Shown one piece after another: positions 62,967-64,000 of a stretch of DNA of 64,000 bases. Below the pieces are notes generated by a model. That model was not told where the DNA came from and ran no database searches. It was given only the letters and a program-made list of their open reading frames with translations. This DNA is from Hydra vulgaris (lineage: Eukaryota > Cnidaria > Hydrozoa > Anthoathecata > Hydridae): positions 38,574,001 through 38,638,000 of the forward strand of contig NC_088924.1 of assembly GCF_038396675.1 (NCBI RefSeq). Direction: 5' to 3'. Made by a program: the position numbers and the translations under genes. How positions within the stretch are numbered: position 1 is the stretch's first letter; each line of letters begins with the position of its first letter.

Positions 62967-63895
62967 TTAAAAAGAAATGTTGGTTATTATAGGTTAAAAA
63001 TTATATTATTTTTACAAATTAACTTTTGTCAATGTTAATATTAAAATTTGTCAAATCACCTTGAGAATCAAGATGAGTTCCGTAATGTTCGTGCGGAAGA
63101 ATCACCCCAGATAATTCTTTACTTAGAGGTGCCATTCATCTCTGTTGAATGCACTGCGGCCTGGAGCGTTTGTCATGATGAAAAGAGCGTCAAGGTTATT
63201 CTTCAAGAAATGGTAAATCCCGATTTCAATTACTTTCTGGTATCTGGGATTTTCGTCGGGTCCTCCATCGACGCTAAACACAACGATAGGCTTAACCATA
63301 TTAGTTTGAGGATCTCTGGTAATAGAGTCGAATTCTTTGATATCCAAGAGCCGCTGAAAGTCTAATCCATGAGCGAAGGCGGTCAAGGATGCGCATTTTC
63401 CTGATCGAACATCAATGTAGGTAGGTCCAGAATAAGTAACAGCATCTGTTTTGCGAGACCATCTTTTTTGATCTTAATTTCAGCGTATACAGATGGTATA
63501 AGCTTGTGTTTAGCAGCCACGACCCAGTCGTGGTCCGGGAGAGTTACCCGTTACTTCAAATGCATCAACAACGGCGCCTGTTTTTTGGCTGATGTGATTT
63601 CAATTGACACTCTAGCCTTATCGTTTTGGCTAATGAAAGACACTTTATTTGACCCTAAAATAAAACAAACTTCTTCCAAATATTTTATAGTTGAACTGCA
63701 AAAGAGTTCGTCAACATGTTTTAAATGAGATTCATTCTGAGGACTGATCAATCTAACAGGGACTGTTTTGACGTGCCTTTTGCCTTCTAATGTTCCGTAA
63801 CTTCTCGGAAGTAGACGAGTATAGAGAGCGCTCTTGCTGATTGCAAATCCAATTTTGTTCATCTCGGATGTCAATTCGTCAAGAGTTTTAATGCT
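62144..63895 (-). pseudogene. Transposon-derived gene (VDGGPDENPR / TNAPGRSAFNR family), spliced, frameshifted, 5' end beyond window
   Basis: Two exons on the minus strand: 63061-63895 (acceptor atgatttag at its start, so an earlier exon lies off the window) and 62144-62966, separated by a 94-bp intron (gtgattt...aaatcag). Conserved blocks: MNKIGFAISKSALYTRLLPR, LPDHDWVVAAKHKLIPSVYA, TYSGPTYIDVRSGKC, VFSVDGGPDENPRYQKVIEI, IMTNAPGRSAFNR, LSGVILPHEHYGTHLDSQG | NLEKQNFGFAGQALADIW, LRTSQYFTQIVKC, RFLPPPVPVNQT, and a zinc-finger-like RICKKCNIYFTSQAMLKKH. I recognise this as a repeated, uncharacterised family in hydra and other invertebrates. The acidic VDGGPDE and N...E pattern could be an RNase H-like integrase core (inference). 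A TAA in the LMHLK-RVTL region, and shifts near 63455 and 63135, break the frame. The last 271 codons are fully open. Confidence 0.65.
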
Positions 63896-64000
63896 CTAAA
63901 TCATAAAGAAATATATTTGGATATAATTAACTTTTTTACAGAAAACGGGATTTATTTCGTAAATTATGTTCAAATCAAATCTTGAAATTAGTTGTTAATA

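Noticed and set aside
62451-63728. Plus-strand ORFs at the right end of the window
   Set aside because: Antisense shadows of the minus-strand VDGGPDENPR-family gene.

Overview
The window is strongly A+T-rich animal nuclear DNA with long introns, (TA)n microsatellites, many minisatellites and dense transposon debris. It reads like a Hydra (freshwater hydrozoan) genome. The support is: (i) a secreted protein made of AbfB-type beta-trefoil modules, which resembles the PPOD cuticle proteins described from Hydra; (ii) a mitochondrial insert read with TGA=Trp in the order nad1-nad4-cob-cox1, the order I know from hydrozoans; (iii) transposon protein families common in cnidarian genomes. No database search was possible, so the species is an inference.

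Two host genes can be assembled by hand. On the + strand, three phase-compatible exons (3437-3814, 17046-17166, 20838-21188) give the transmembrane segment and cytoplasmic tail, with a PPSY motif, of a single-pass membrane protein; its 5' exons were not found. On the - strand, nine exons (26257 down to 21648) give a complete 598-residue secreted protein with four tandem beta-trefoils. All eight of its introns are phase 1. The two genes are convergent and their 3' ends lie about 460 bp apart.

Layout. 1-5.5 kb: a transposase-like fragment, a LINE remnant, TA repeats and exon 1 of the membrane gene. 5.5-10.65 kb: a 5.1 kb DNA transposon with matching terminal inverted repeats, a dead transposase gene on the - strand, and a second 1.5 kb element nested inside it with a 6-bp target duplication. 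11-17 kb: SINE, four tandem-repeat or foldback loci (27-bp, 45/50-bp, 27-bp, 'accaagac' foldback). 17-21 kb: exons 2 and 3 of the membrane gene around a degenerate transposon gene. 21.6-26.3 kb: the beta-trefoil gene, with a 253-bp MITE in one intron. 27.3-28.6 kb: a 29-bp minisatellite interrupted by a 5'-truncated LINE. 31.75-36.13 kb: a nuclear mitochondrial insertion whose cox1 carries an 11-copy in-frame 24-bp expansion. 36.3-49 kb: transposon fragments, SINEs and several MITE families. 49.5-52.5 kb: a nearly complete DNA transposon with a perfect 8-bp target duplication. 53.6 kb: a cluster of heat-shock-element-like sites. 62.1-63.9 kb: a spliced but broken transposon-derived gene that runs off the right edge.

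The most interesting signal is not a gene. Short, nearly perfect hairpin palindromes (arms 16-32 nt, loops 3-19 nt) recur throughout the window. Two of them interrupt the mitochondrial insert, where the ancestral sequence is known, so they must have arisen as new inverted duplications. This points to a recurrent template-switch type of mutation.
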